A stretch of 64,000 nt of DNA from Rhodocollybia butyracea (taxonomy: Eukaryota; Basidiomycota; Agaricomycetes; Agaricales; Omphalotaceae), in contig JADNRY010000064.1 in assembly GCA_015501585.1 (NCBI GenBank), forward strand, positions 203,039 to 267,038. Direction: 5' to 3'. The notes under the pieces were generated by a model. The model searched no databases and had not been told where the DNA came from. It was given only the letters and a program-made list of their open reading frames with translations. Both the position numbers and the translations under genes were made by a program. The first letter of the stretch is position 1; each line of letters starts with the position of its first letter. Of the stretch, positions 36,906-48,667 are shown piece after piece.

Positions 36906-38707
36906 ACTTGTGTCGGTAACCAACCGGTAACTAAAAAATATGCTTTGTCTCGTTAAAGGAATATAAAGGACAATTGATCCTGGTGCTCATGAGATACTAC
37001 AATCGTAGATAGCCCATTACGGAAGAAAAATACTTGCAAGGGTGGCAGAATACTCATCTATTTCTACGTGTGTCTAGTAAATATCTACCAATCTTGATGT
37101 CTCCTAGCGTCGATTTTCGATTTGATCCGATCTGGAGCTGTGTATCCCCTTGATTTGACTACACAGAGTATGGTTCGAAGGCGACGGCCAAGGACCATCG
37201 AGACGGTGATGAAATATTCTGCAAGGATAGGTATGTATGTACTCCTTTCACTCAAAGACTTCGAGCTTCAGCATGATCTCTATCAATTTTGGGCCAGGAT
37301 GGTGACGGTGTGTGGGCTGAAAAGTATCAGATCAGAAGGATGCCAGTTAGAAATGGATACACTGGAGGATAGCTCATGTTTTGATGCAACCATGATATTT
37401 GATATTTGTAGCTCTCCCCTAGGAGTCCCTAGGCAGACTCTATATGTTTGTTCACAGGCAGGCAATGCAAACTTGTATAGAGTTGTATTAATACTCATTC
37501 CCAGAGTACTCAGGGGGGACTTTGGGAAACGGTGATGAAGCAATGATGAAGTTTATCCTTTGATGACAGGGCGTAGAGCTTCAGGTTCACATGAATAAGT
37601 AGGATCCAGTGGTGTCTAAGATTGGAGAACATTCTACGGGGTTTCATAGCTTTCCAGTCAGGCCATACTTATTGTCCTTCTCTTTGACGGCTCCTCCATC
37701 TCGACACCGCCACAGTTTGCTTAACCGTAGATGCTGTATAACTTTGTCTTTAATCCAGTTATCATAATCCCAGCAATCATGGCCGCTGTGTCATGTGGTC
37801 CTTCAATATCGATACCCTCACTCAAATAGTATCTGCAATAGAGTACCGATATTTTGATACACTATGGACACCTTTTAAAAGAGCGACTCAGTGGATGGCG
37901 AGGTTTTGAATGGACGGCCTAGCGTAGAAGGGTAGCTAAATGATCGACATTCCTTTTGAGGGGCGTTAGATAATCGAGTCGGATAGAGTAGAGCCTCCAT
38001 CCGTACTTCCTTCACTCAACGGTATCCATTTGGAGAGCTCGAAGGAGCAAAATGAAGGATAACTTCCCCTTTGTGATAGATATGAATTGTAAGTCGTCTT
38101 CCTTCTTCATTCGGTCCGATATTCATATTGATTGTTCAAGAGGTTTCTCCTTGTTTCTATACATTTCTTCCTCTTTCACTTGAATTCCAGAATTCTACTG
38201 CTATTAGTATAAAACATATCTCATACAGCAGTTGTACTACCTAACTTCTTAACCAACAACGATACCTGTCTATTTAACTTTACAACACTTACCTTGCTCG
38301 AGTATTAAGTAATGACCTGAGTCTGTCAGAAAATCAGTGTACAGGGAATTGTTGACAGGCTATCCAGATACACCGTTGGCATAGATGTATAGGGCTTGCG
38401 CTCTTGATTCTAAACGAGGAAGGGATGAGGCTTGCTTGATGGTGGTAGCAAATATGATTAGCGTGCCGACTAATGAAAAGGAAAAGCTGATATTAGTAGG
38501 CGATTTAGACTTGTCGGTATTCTTTTTCGTGGTCCACGTTGAGAATGCCTGATTTATTACACTGAATTATCATAAGTAACTAATGGAATAGGTATGCTGG
38601 TGGTGCTACTAGTGTGGTTGCAAGCTACGTTAGAAATCAACGATCATGGCTATATATTTGATAAATTATTGGTTGGTGAATTAGTTTCTTTTGAACAAGG
38701 ATTTTCG

Positions 38708-40126
38708 TCAGCGTCTCAGTGCTGACTGGGATGTAGCATCAACCCCTGCCTTCAATAGAGCTGCCACTTTGTTTCCGCCAGTCCCACGGACTTGATCAAT
38801 CTCCTGTTGCTCGCGTTTAGAAACAGGCGAGTGAACGGTCCAAGGGGCAGTAGTTTTGGACATGCTGACAACATATGACATGGCAATACGCATGTGAAGA
38901 CTCCGTAGTTTTTTCAATGCCGCAACTGCGTCGTTATATGGATCTCGAAGAGTATACATACGACAAGCGAAGTCCCGCATGGAAGGTGATTGTTCCAGAT
39001 GCTGCAAGTACTCCCGATGTTTGCCCAGCATGTACATCCGCATGCGTTCCATAAATCCGTGGTTGGCTCTCTCGGTTGACATCGAATCTCCCTCCGGTCT
39101 GTCATGGTTGACACCCAAGAACACATCTAGCGCATGCATTACTGTGCTTTGCCCACCAGAGGGCCCACATAAATACTGTAGTTCAGGCGCCGTAGGATCA
39201 ACCCCTTCATATATCCATCCAGGGTCTGAACCATTTTTGTGGTCGCATCCATTAAACCAAGGGCGTATATGCCAGTAGAAAGCATAAGGATCACAGCCAT
39301 CCCTGGTTGATTGGATAAGATCGCTGAATTCTCCTATAATTTCCGTTATACGCTCAAGATCTCCAACAACCCTGTTCATTGAAGCCGAATTATCCACGAC
39401 CGGAGCTTGATTGTAACTTTCGACGATGCGCAACAGCTGGGCACCATGTAGTTCAATCGCAGCTTGGACTTGGTAAAAGTGTCGTTCATCATCTCTTCCA
39501 GAGAAAGAGTGGAGGATTCTCATGTTATCAATGGTGACAGGCTTATCGGGGTGGATGAACTCCCAGTTCCAAGCGACTGTATCCGCGAATGTGATGACTG
39601 GGGAGATACCAAGGATACGAGATACATTCACCAGGGGGACAGCGATTGATTCGGGGACTTTTTTTGGCTCTGGAGGAGTTACAGGAGGGAGTGAATGGAC
39701 GTAGTACTGGACAAGCCAGCTTAATACTACATGCGCTCTCTGGAGAAGGCGCCGTTGGTTTGCTAATGGTTGTATTTCCAGTACTGCAATCTGGAATTGA
39801 ACATCAATATTGAAGAAATCGAGTGACCACAGTGACATAGACCTACCGATCTCATACGATCTCTCCAAAGTTTCCCCTTCGGTCCTCAAGGCTAACGCTT
39901 CTTCAGATACATCGTCCCCGAGTCTCAGAACTTCGGCTGCCTCTGTGACCCCCTTTTCCCATATTTCGTACTGACCCGAGAGACGAGGAAGAGGCTCCGG
40001 AGGAAGGAACCCAGTAATTGGATCGACGTTAAATTCGGTTTGAGATGGAAGTACTTTATTTGAAGCTTGGAAGGGGAGGGTAAAGATGTGAGGGAAGAGG
40101 GAGGATACTCTAAAGTAATCTGACAT
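38708..40126 (-). CDS. indoleamine 2,3-dioxygenase (IDO), intact copy
   Basis: A haem enzyme that opens the indole ring of tryptophan to N-formylkynurenine, the first step of the kynurenine/NAD route, in the cytosol. Two exons (39847-40126 and 38708-39783) with a 63-nt intron give 451 residues. The intron ends at ATTGCAG; using the nearer CCAG would break frame, and reading through it gives an artificially longer frame. I place the start at 40126 (M-S-D-Y-F-R-V), because a TATA box lies about 45 bases upstream and the sibling copy matches from here. Family motifs in order: S-R-I-L-G-I-S-P-V, W-H-I-R-P-W-F-N-G, G-P-S-G-G-Q-S-T, D-V-F-L-G-V-N-H, and R-S-L-H-M-R-I with the proximal haem His at about residue 390. 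No other tryptophan-catabolism gene is adjacent. Confidence 0.85.
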   Translation of the reverse strand: MSDYFRVSSLFPHIFTLPFQASNKVLPSQTEFNVDPITGFLPPEPLPRLSGQYEIWEKGVTEAAEVLRLGDDVSEEALALRTEGETLERSYEIGRSMSLWSLDFFNIDVQFQIAVLEIQPLANQRRLLQRAHVVLSWLVQYYVHSLPPVTPPEPKKVPESIAVPLVNVSRILGISPVITFADTVAWNWEFIHPDKPVTIDNMRILHSFSGRDDERHFYQVQAAIELHGAQLLRIVESYNQAPVVDNSASMNRVVGDLERITEIIGEFSDLIQSTRDGCDPYAFYWHIRPWFNGCDHKNGSDPGWIYEGVDPTAPELQYLCGPSGGQSTVMHALDVFLGVNHDRPEGDSMSTERANHGFMERMRMYMLGKHREYLQHLEQSPSMRDFACRMYTLRDPYNDAVAALKKLRSLHMRIAMSYVVSMSKTTAPWTVHSPVSKREQQEIDQVRGTGGNKVAALLKAGVDATSQSALRR

Positions 40127-40168
40127 GGGGCTCGGTTGCTCGTTGTAGGTATCTGGTACTTGGAGAGC

Positions 40169-40174
40169 TTTTAT
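40169..40174 (-). promoter_or_regulatory. TATA box of the intact dioxygenase
   Basis: TATAAA on the minus strand, about 45 bases before the ATG at 40126. The equivalent TATAAAG is kept upstream of the broken copy near 35786. Its position argues against the upstream in-frame ATGs at about 40198, which would lie before the transcription start. Confidence 0.5.
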
Positions 40175-41765
40175 ATCCCTGTAACAAGTCATCGTCACTG
40201 TCTTTTCTTAACTTGAAACAAGTTCAAAACAACGGCAAAAGGAAGCAACGGCGAACGAACTTGCGAGACCGCGTACTGCGCTGCATTAGGGTACATTTCG
40301 ATGCTAATTTTTCTGCCATGGTTTTCGAGTGTCTCCGAAGCAAAAAGTGGCACTGGTAAGTACTGATCCGTAGTGCTCCGTAAGTGCGAGCAGTGGAGTA
40401 GTAAGGTACACCTGTTTGACCAGTGGCATAAGTATCTTTCATTGGTAAGATTATTATGACTCTGTGCTCGTTGAAACTTGAGAATTTGAACATTTTTGAC
40501 CGAAATTATGGGTGCCCCGATACCTCTCACACAGCATTAACAGCTTGACTTTGAATGACTGATGTTAGTCTTTAAATACTTTTCTTGAGTAACGTAGGCG
40601 GCGGACCGAGCAGAAACGTCGTTGGGCCTCAGAGGAACCACGAGACCCAAAGCAGGCATTGGTTGATTTTAGGTACACAATAAAGAAGCAGCTCAACTTC
40701 TGATAATTAGTGCTTTGATACTTTGACTCCAAGTGACGACTTGAACCGAGTCACTCCATTATAGCCGCATCGAGTCAACTTGCGTCGGTAATCAAATAAA
40801 CATGTTGACTTACATCGGTAACTAAAACAATAGCTACAAAGGTGTCAAGAGATGCTCTTCTTTTAACCACTTCTACGGACTGATACGATATCTATTATAC
40901 CAATCCTGACTCAAATCGATTGTCGAGTTGATCCGATCTGCAGCTGTGTCCGCTTGATAACTCAGAAAGAAGCCGACTACCAAGGACCGGGGGATGGCGA
41001 TGAAGATTCTCCGACAATAATGGTATACATATTCTGTTGCACAACGTGTACAGCGTCGTCTGCATCATTTTTAAGTCTTGGATGTTGGCAGTGTAGGGGC
41101 AAAGCGGGGTTTATTGAAGAACATATTTATTGGTAGCCGCGCATCGACTATGCATTAATGTTCAAACGTTCATTGTTCGAATGATTCCCTTGATACTCAG
41201 AGTACTCGGAGAGACTTTTGGGAAACGGCGGTGAAAACACCTTCGACACAGGGCATAGAGCTTCAGGTTCATATGAGCTCGGACTCGGATCTGGTGTCTA
41301 AGATTATTCAGTGACCAGTTTTCGAAGCTTACAGTCAGACCATGTATACCGTCCTTCTATTTGGCGGCTTCCATCTTGACGCCCATATTTCTGAGTCCCA
41401 GAAGTTGTCGATATGCGCCTTGTCAACACCAAGAAAACACAACGATGAGATAGCGCGTAGTATCTTGTCAGAAAAGAAAGCTGTCGTAGCCATTGAACGA
41501 CAAGGTATAGCGATTATGAATTCCGTTTCCTAATGGATAGCGTTAGTCCAAGCTGCGAAAGACTTATACCAAGGGGTAGGCCTAGTGCAATCTATAAAAG
41601 CATACTCATTTTGGAGACTTGATGAAGGTAGAATAAGCCCGTCAGTTGAATAGTAGGTGAATGGACGTTCCTTTTGTGGGGCGTAAGATAATCGAGTCGG
41701 ATAGAGTAAAGTCATCCGTACTTCCTTCGCTCGATGATGTCCATTTGGAAAATTGGAAGGAGCTA

Positions 41766-42285
41766 GGTGAAAGATAACTTGTCCTTGCAGCGAGAACGGT
41801 ATCCACGATTTTTCAAACACACAGAAAGGATCTTCGCGAAGATTTTTGAAGACCTGAACCTGCAAGCACCATCCGTCAGCTCAAATCAAAAGGTTCTCGA
41901 TCATCTTTAGTCGCCTACACTCACAGATACTCACGTTGCGCCTCTATACAACCTAACCAATTGATAAATCATCCAAACTCGAAGAAGACGAGGTCCTATG
42001 CGTGAGGTTTGCGGAAAAGGGCAACGGACGAAATGACAGTTAGAACAGTTAGTATTCCTTCTAATAATAACTCCAAATAAGATAAGACCGCCTACAGAGA
42101 AGACAAAAAAAAAATCGTAGCACAGCACGAAAGCAAGGTTACAAAAGGTTCATAAAATAACAAACAACAAACAATCATCGGTAAAGGAAAGAGCGCATGG
42201 TCAATATTACAAAGTTAGATATCCAAGATGAAGTACAATGCCGGTTTTGTGGAGTGAAAAGGATAAAAAAAATAGAGGGGAATAT
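41766..42285. other. intergenic, no gene recognised
   Basis: Contains the 3' flank of the FHA-RING gene. No domain-bearing frame and no repeat structure noted beyond the end of the dioxygenase duplication. Confidence 0.45.
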
Positions 42286-44453
42286 CTACCGCTTGCGCTT
42301 CGAACCAACACCTTCACCTTCCCCAATGCCACCCAAATTCCCGCTTCCACTGCCCCCGCTCACAGGCACCACCACATCGGCTTCGACGAACTCTACGTCG
42401 TTATCCTGGTCCTCTTCTCCTCCGAGTTGAGCTCCGGGATGCAGATGTCCATGCGCGTCTTCAGCGGCGTTGTCGCCGTGGGGATGGGGACTGTGTGGTT
42501 CATGGTCCTGGTCAGCGTCAGCGTCGAGCATATCCACATCCTCCGCCTCGTTCTCCTCGCGCCCTTCGACCATCCCCTCCATCGGATCAATCTGCGCAGA
42601 AAGATTCCGCCCATGGCCTCTCCGTCTCGGCACAAACGTGGAAGCCCCCGTGTCACCCTCAACCTCCGTCTCTGCGCCATCTCGAGCTTCCCTGAACGGG
42701 TTATGGCTGCTGTGGACTGCGACGGACGAGGAGGAATTGGCGAATGGGTTTGTGAGAGCGAGGTTGGCGCTGGCGACTGCGCGGGCGGTAGCGCGTGAGG
42801 CTGATAGGGCAGCGCGTAGATCTGGGTCGTTCTCGTCGTCGGGGATGTCTTCTACAGCGGAATCGTCGCCTTCTGCGCCCCCGGGGCCGCTGGCGTCTGC
42901 TTCGTCTTCGGTTTCCCGGGTTACGGCGAATGTAACGGGGGGAGGGTCTCGGTCTGCGCCTGAGCCGGTGCCGTCTTCGATGATAGCGTCAGATTCGGAT
43001 TCTTCGTCGTCTAGCTCGACTTCGACGTCTTCGCCTTCGAGGTCTACGTAGGTTCTGCATAGAGGGCAGGTGAAGCTCCTGGGAGGGAAGTGTATGACGT
43101 CAGTTTGGAGTTTGAGGTTGGGCATAGGAGGGATGGAAGGACGTACCGATAATGCGTTGTTTCCAAGAGTGGCCGGATACATTTGAAATGGAATGAATGG
43201 GAACAAGGGCCAGATATGAATAAGGATTGACGAATGGACAGGGGAAATAAACCTGGGTAGAATGATTGAGTTGAGGGAAGAAACAAATGAGCAAAGTTAT
43301 AAGTATGACGGACGAGATCCACGGAAGATGAAGATAGAACACTTACATATACAACAGTCGGGTAATCCTACACTCATCGCACCCTTCTTCTTCGGAGCTG
43401 CTTTACCGTCCGCGTTGGTGTTGGCTTGAGGAGAGACCGCATGAGCGAGCGTCTTGAGGTTCTTAATGGCATTCGTACTAGTCAAAAAACCCACGTCAGT
43501 AACAGAATATGTACGCGATAACAATGCACTCACTTGAACTTGTTCACTCCACTCTGCCACTCGCGACCTAGCTCTATACGTATTTTAACGCTCTTGTATA
43601 TATCCTCGCTCCCACCCTGATAATCCACGCCCAGCTGCAGCAGATCCCCGTCCTTGAGTTGGTATGGGCGAGACTCTTGACCAGCGGGTGCTAGCCGGAT
43701 ATGGTTGAGAAAAGTACCTGATGAAGACTTTGTATCGCGGATGAAGAATTTCGGTGCAGCGGCGTTCGGAGCACCTGGAGCTGGGCCACTGGAAGTAGTC
43801 TCGACCCATAGCTCTGCGTGAGCGCGGCTGACGACTTTGCTTTTAAAAGCCAACTTGAATGAATTGGGATTGTTGTTATTGACTCCGCCGCCGTTTGGCA
43901 GAGTGTTGTTACCACTACGATCTGTGAAGCGGCCGATTCGTAAAGCTGGGTCGCCGACACGCATGTCGCGAGTGATAGCGTCGAATCGTAGTGAACGGCG
44001 AGATTCGAGATGAGGAACGAGACGGAGGCGGAAAGGGCCGGAGGTGGAGGAGAATGGAGCAGGTGGAGCGGCGGGATGGGATGATGAAGGAGCGCGGTGT
44101 GACACTGGATGACGGGAAGCGGGTGCTGTAGCAATGTTAGCTGCTACAGCTCCTGCGGAACGCCGTCGTCTGAGCATTGAGGAAAACCCAAGTCCTGTCG
44201 GGTTGGCTGCATCTGGGTTGATGGTTGTGGAAACGCCGGTGGTAGCGTTCGCGGCACCTCCCGAAGATCTTCCTCGAGGAAGTGGTAGAGGTTGCGCGAG
44301 TCCATTTGGTGATGGCGATGTCTCTCGACGAAGAGGGTCAGTTGGGGGGTTGGACGTTGAAGAATTTCTTGGTCGTCCTCTGAGAAACGAGCCAAGAATC
44401 GTTGAGCGTAGGGGAGGAGATTCCGTTCCTGCGTGCGGAGTGGCTGGGTCCAT
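42286..44453 (-). CDS. FHA-RING E3 ubiquitin ligase (Dma1-type)
   Basis: Dma-type ligases bind phosphorylated partners with an FHA domain and ubiquitinate them through a RING; in yeasts they act in mitotic exit and spindle/septum checkpoints. Four exons (43534-44453, 43347-43477, 43147-43252 and 42286-43078) give 649 residues. The order is a Ser/Pro/Arg-rich N-terminus, FHA at about residues 130-300 (L-R-I-G-R-F-T, V-V-S-R-A-H-A-E-L-W, S-S-S-G-T-F-L-N), then a linker with K-K-K. The RING is assembled across three exons: D-C-C-I-C, P-C-S-H-S-F-H-F-K-C, F-T-C-P-L-C-R. A long acidic tail rich in Glu/Asp follows, ending in K-R-K-R. The start M-D-P-A is shared with the truncated paralogue at 5236. 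The domain order and full zinc-ligand set support an active ligase; the long acidic tail is longer than in yeast Dma proteins. Confidence 0.85.
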
Positions 44454-47400
44454 AATTCTAGCTAGATAATGAGAGCAGTTCAATGTTTCAATGACCAAGT
44501 AATTCGCACCTGAATGTGTCCAAATTCAGTGCTGGACACAATATTGTCACCTTTTAATTCTGGTTCGTCGTACGACCGTAAAGGTTAAGATGTCGGATGA
44601 TTCCGACCTCAAGCTTCAAGCTTTCGAGCTTTCAAGCTAAGTCTCGCGTTCTCTAGCCAGTCGTCGCTCTGTTTCTGTTTCTGGCCAATATCGTAATATA
44701 TCAGATAAAATGTCGTTAATTCTAGAATGAAAAACGCCCGAATTTGTTTCTCGTCGTAATAGCGATAAAAAGTCGAAATGTGGGGCGATTCAGGTTATAA
44801 AAGTCCGAGTGTTGTTGTTATAGATAGTGATGTGAGGGTTTGGCGTCGGATGATACGATGATGGTGGTTGAACAGAACAAAGATGCCCGGGCCCGCTGCA
44901 AAGCTCGACAGGCACGGAAACAAGAAAAGGAATTGATGTATGATGGGTCACGTTGTGATCAGCCGTCCCGACTCCCGGGCGTTTATTTCACGGAACTCTT
45001 ATAAGTTATACCTCAACTTGTACAAGTTTCACTTTAGGCTCTTTCAGGCTGGTCCAGGTATTCTCGAGATTTTGGCAACTCTTTTATATAACCTACTTAA
45101 TCTCGCGAATCATCGCCGATTTCTTTCTGGTCAGTCAGCCCAGAAGTACTACTAGATGATCTACTCAGATCCAGACCCGAACCACTCTTGAGCTTGCCCC
45201 TCCATGCCCGCTGTGGGAAATTGCATCTCATTATCACTGTCTACCCGTCCAATCAGGATGTATCATGGAATACTCTAATATGTAAGTACACGCTTTCCTC
45301 TTTATCAGCTCCGAGGCTCCTCCTACAGCGCAACATTCGCGAAAACTCGTGCAAGGGAGAGTTTTGCAGAACCTCTCCAACCAGCTCGGTTAATTACCTT
45401 TATGTTGGAACGGTCTTCAGTATGCCAGCGGTAAATCCATTTCTCAGAGAGATCGTTAGCTGTGGAAGTCAAGTCTTGTTTTCTTTGCACTGAATTCCCG
45501 AGGATTCCCGAGTACAGGGCCTCTCTCTTACTCTCATTGTCGCAGGGAATCCCAACCCTCAGACCAAGTCGCTTAAGTAAAGCCATTTTCACAGTTCCGG
45601 AACTCAATAACATCGACTGGGGTACAGCAACTGGAAAGCGACAAAATTAGCAATGAAAAATATTGATCTGGTGCGTACTCTGTCTTTCTCTTTGTTCAAC
45701 TGCTTTTCTCTTTACCGTTCTTGTAGGGTCCCTGCCGCTTACCTTGCCTTATCAAGTCAGTGGCTCCGCAGGACTTGGTTTTTCCAAAAAATCAATTGTT
45801 ATACGTGTGTTAGAGATTACGCCGTTACTGGAAGAATAGAGCATTTCTGGAACAACATAGCCTGAGCCTCGAGATACGCAATTGGATCTCGCGCAAACTA
45901 TGTTCACATTAATGAGTGCTGACTTTTGATCGCTCCCATCCGACTACTTGCAGGCTGGGCATTTTTCCGGAATCATACCATACATCGCCACCCAGCTGGC
46001 ATATTCCGTCAATCTGTCAGTGGTGATATCTTTCCAATGCCCATCTAATCCAGTAGTGTCACACTCTCTACTGCGTCAAGCACCAGTTGGCTATGGGACG
46101 ATATCATCTCCGTTATCGCACGGTTCATGGTTATCACCGACAAAGGTAGAATGTTTGATGGGCGTAGGCTCTCACCGCCGTTGCTAGCTGCTATCCATCC
46201 ACGCGTACTTCCTCATTCACGAGTTCTGAAAATTCTCGAATAGATCAACTGGATGATGTTAGAGACTAGTGCCGTTGAGGATATACTGTCTACTGTCGGG
46301 TTTACCGGTACGTCCCATCTCTCCTTTTGTTTATATTCCCATTCTGTATATTCCGTCGATGGTGAAATAATCCTAGCTCTGATTCATTCTCCACTGTGTT
46401 GAACGCCAGCTGGCTATGTCTGGGACGCAATCTCCTTACACCGTTCATAGTTGCCACTTGCGAAGGTAACCCCTCCTCGAATGTCTTCTTGGTGTGGTGT
46501 TCCCTCTGCGGAGATTTACGCAAGTCCCCCACACCAGGGATGAAGGGGTCTCAGTCTTGAATTGGTTGGCCGGAGGATGTTGGAAACTACCCCTGCCAGG
46601 TAGGTACTGACACAGACAGACGTTTTTGCAGGAGATAATGGGGATGTAGTACGGAAGGAGGTGGATAACACGTCGCATTACAAGGACAAGAAGAGTTGAA
46701 CAGTATTTTTTTATTTATTACATCCCCCATCCGTGGTTTCTCGTTCTGTTTAAGGTTTGTTTAAGGTGTTGATGGACATATACTTGTACACCACTAATGA
46801 CAGAGGACTAATTCAATTTTTTCCTTGCTCCTCTGATCATTGTGGTGATTCAATCCTGGAGATCCAACAGTATGAGACTTTAATATCCATTCCAGTCAAT
46901 TCCGTTACATTCCGTTACATTTGATCTTCACTCAAGGTTACTACCGGCATGCGCCAGGATTGATCTTTGAACACTGTCAACAAACGAGATGAACTGTTCA
47001 GCTTTAGTAGACGCCCGCAAATCAACACTCCTTCACGATTTCCTGCGTACCATTGCTTAGCTTTCCGAGCTACTTGAGTATCCGCCTGGGCCAATCGCTG
47101 TCAATATGTCCTCCTGGGCTTCCGCAATAACCTGCCATAGAGTATACTCGATGGGATAGCCCAGTCAGTTAATAATTTCCATAAAGAAGAACATATCAAG
47201 ACGCTCACCCAGCTTTTAGCACAACTCTCTTCATATGTTTTCCACCTCGGATCTACAAAACCGCAGCCGCATCCAAACAAGTGAAATAGTGGTCTCTTGT
47301 GTCCCAGCATCGTTTCTGGTCCTCTTGAGTATTTGATGTGAAGAAAATGGTCACGTATAAGAAGAGTAAGTGCTTTAGCGCTCGGAATCAGTGGTTTCCG

Positions 47401-47842
47401 GTTAAGCGCAGAGTGCAGATCTTATCTTATAGCGGGTAATACTGCAGCAGTAGGCAGTAAAGAATCGGGATGGCAGGGCTGATGAAATTTGGGTATACTT
47501 AAGTGCAGAGTGAAAGACAAATATGATAGATATAAAGCTATACAGCTACTTTCTTCGGTGTCGATGATTTAGCCTCTGAACTTCAATGTGGCGGTTGTCT
47601 GTGATCAGGTCAACAGTTGATTGGTGGGTTTGTTGGAGAGGGAGGGGGCTTTGTCCGCTACGCTGAGATCGCTATCTCACAAACACAATTAATTACGCAC
47701 ACAGTTAAAACAAGCTTTGTACATGGAACGAGCACAAACTACATCAAGGGTTACGCATAGTGGCTAGGGACAAGACGTCCTTGTCATTGGATCCTCCTTC
47801 TGGGCCTATGCCGCCGCCGTGCTACTGTCACCAGCACTAGTA
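44454..47842. other. long gene-poor stretch with a local partial repeat
   Basis: Several short exon-like frames are present (45188-45865 and 45948-46190 on the plus strand), but none has a recognisable domain. Segments at about 46070-46160 and 46390-46470 resemble each other (CAGTTGGCTATGGGACG versus CAGCTGGCTATGTCTGGGACG, then a CCGTTCAT or CGGTTCAT stretch and an AAGGTA splice-like site). This suggests duplicated exons of a decayed gene. I could not identify the family. Confidence 0.35.
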
Positions 47843-48667
47843 TTATCGTTCTTTAGCCTTCTTGGATGGCGGCGGGCTAGTCGAATGCTCACGCGGGTGC
47901 TTGTTCCCGGACAAGGGGTTACTCGAGCTAGTCGAGTCCTCAAGCGCGCGCTCCTTCGTCGGCTTATAGTGCTGTTCAAACACCTCTTGATACATATCCC
48001 GATTTTGTTCCGCAGCTTCCGCGGCTGCTGGATTCACTGGTTTCTTCGGTTTCTGTTTAGGCTCACCCACGAAGCGTTCAACCTTTTTCCATTTGCCACC
48101 AACCATTTTGTTAACGCGAACATATCGCGCTCCAGTGCTTCCCACTCCTAGCAAAGTGTATATATATAAAAAACCAGATCCAAGGGAGCAAGTACTCACG
48201 TTGTGCGATCCACGCAGTGCATGGATTTTCCGGGGTACAGTCTTCGGAAAGTCCTCCGACAAGGATATAAACCCATTGCATGCGTTCACGATCATCCTCA
48301 TAAACCACTGGTGAATGTGAGCCAGAGAATTTCATTTTTCCCTGCAAGTCCAAGCCAAGTGCATTGCCGAGGATTCTGGTGACAGAAGCTCGTTCTCGGT
48401 TAAGTTGCGCAATTTCTTTGTCAGGAGGGACAGGGATCTCTATGCCTTGATCGTTAACGAAAGTAATGGGCACCTGGGCGTCCTGGCAAAGATGTGAATG
48501 TTAGGTACAGTAGGATTAACTGATTAATCACTTACACCTGACGATGGTTCTGACGATGGTCCTGACGATGATCCTGCTTTCTTCCCGCCTGGCACTGGAA
48601 CTGGTATGGAGTACACAGCAAGCACGAAGCTAGCTACGACAGCGAAGTGAAGAAGAGTGAAGCGCAT
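47843..48667 (-). CDS. secreted protein with basic, NLS-like C-terminus
   Basis: Three exons (48536-48667, 48200-48482 and 47843-48147) give 239 residues. The N-terminus M-R-F-T-L-L-H-F-A-V-V-A-S-F-V-L-A-V is a signal peptide, followed by a Ser/Gly-rich linker. The central domain reads I-T-F-V-N-D-Q-G and later W-V-Y-I-L-V-G-G-L, with two cysteines in E-D-C-T-P-E-N-P-C. The C-terminal third is Lys/Glu-rich and ends in S-P-P-P-S-K-K-A-K-E-R, which looks like a nuclear-localisation signal. A TATAAAAA sequence lies about 130 bases upstream. Longer upstream frames start before it and are unlikely. I do not recognise the family; secreted effector-like or cell-wall protein are both possible. Confidence 0.6.

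Larger units (their letters stand above)
34120..41760. repeat. tandem segmental duplication of the indoleamine dioxygenase locus
   Basis: Unit A (about 34120-38080) and unit B (about 38540-41760) are direct repeats that share the 3' flank (GGTGCTACTAGTGTG at about 34217 and 38599), the dioxygenase gene and long upstream sequence. The shared upstream part includes ATAATCGAGTCGGATAGAGT at about 37970 and 41690. Unit A carries an extra ~0.5 kb around 36391-36905 that unit B lacks. The dioxygenase is broken in unit A and intact in unit B. Confidence 0.8.

Noticed and set aside
38708..40198. Single-exon 496-residue reading of the intact dioxygenase
   Set aside because: It reads through an intron that happens to be open and starts upstream of the TATA box; the spliced 451-residue model agrees with the sibling copy.
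42470..43051. 193-codon Ser/Pro-rich plus-strand frame and a 186-codon neighbour
   Set aside because: They are antisense shadows of the acidic, codon-biased tail of the FHA-RING gene.
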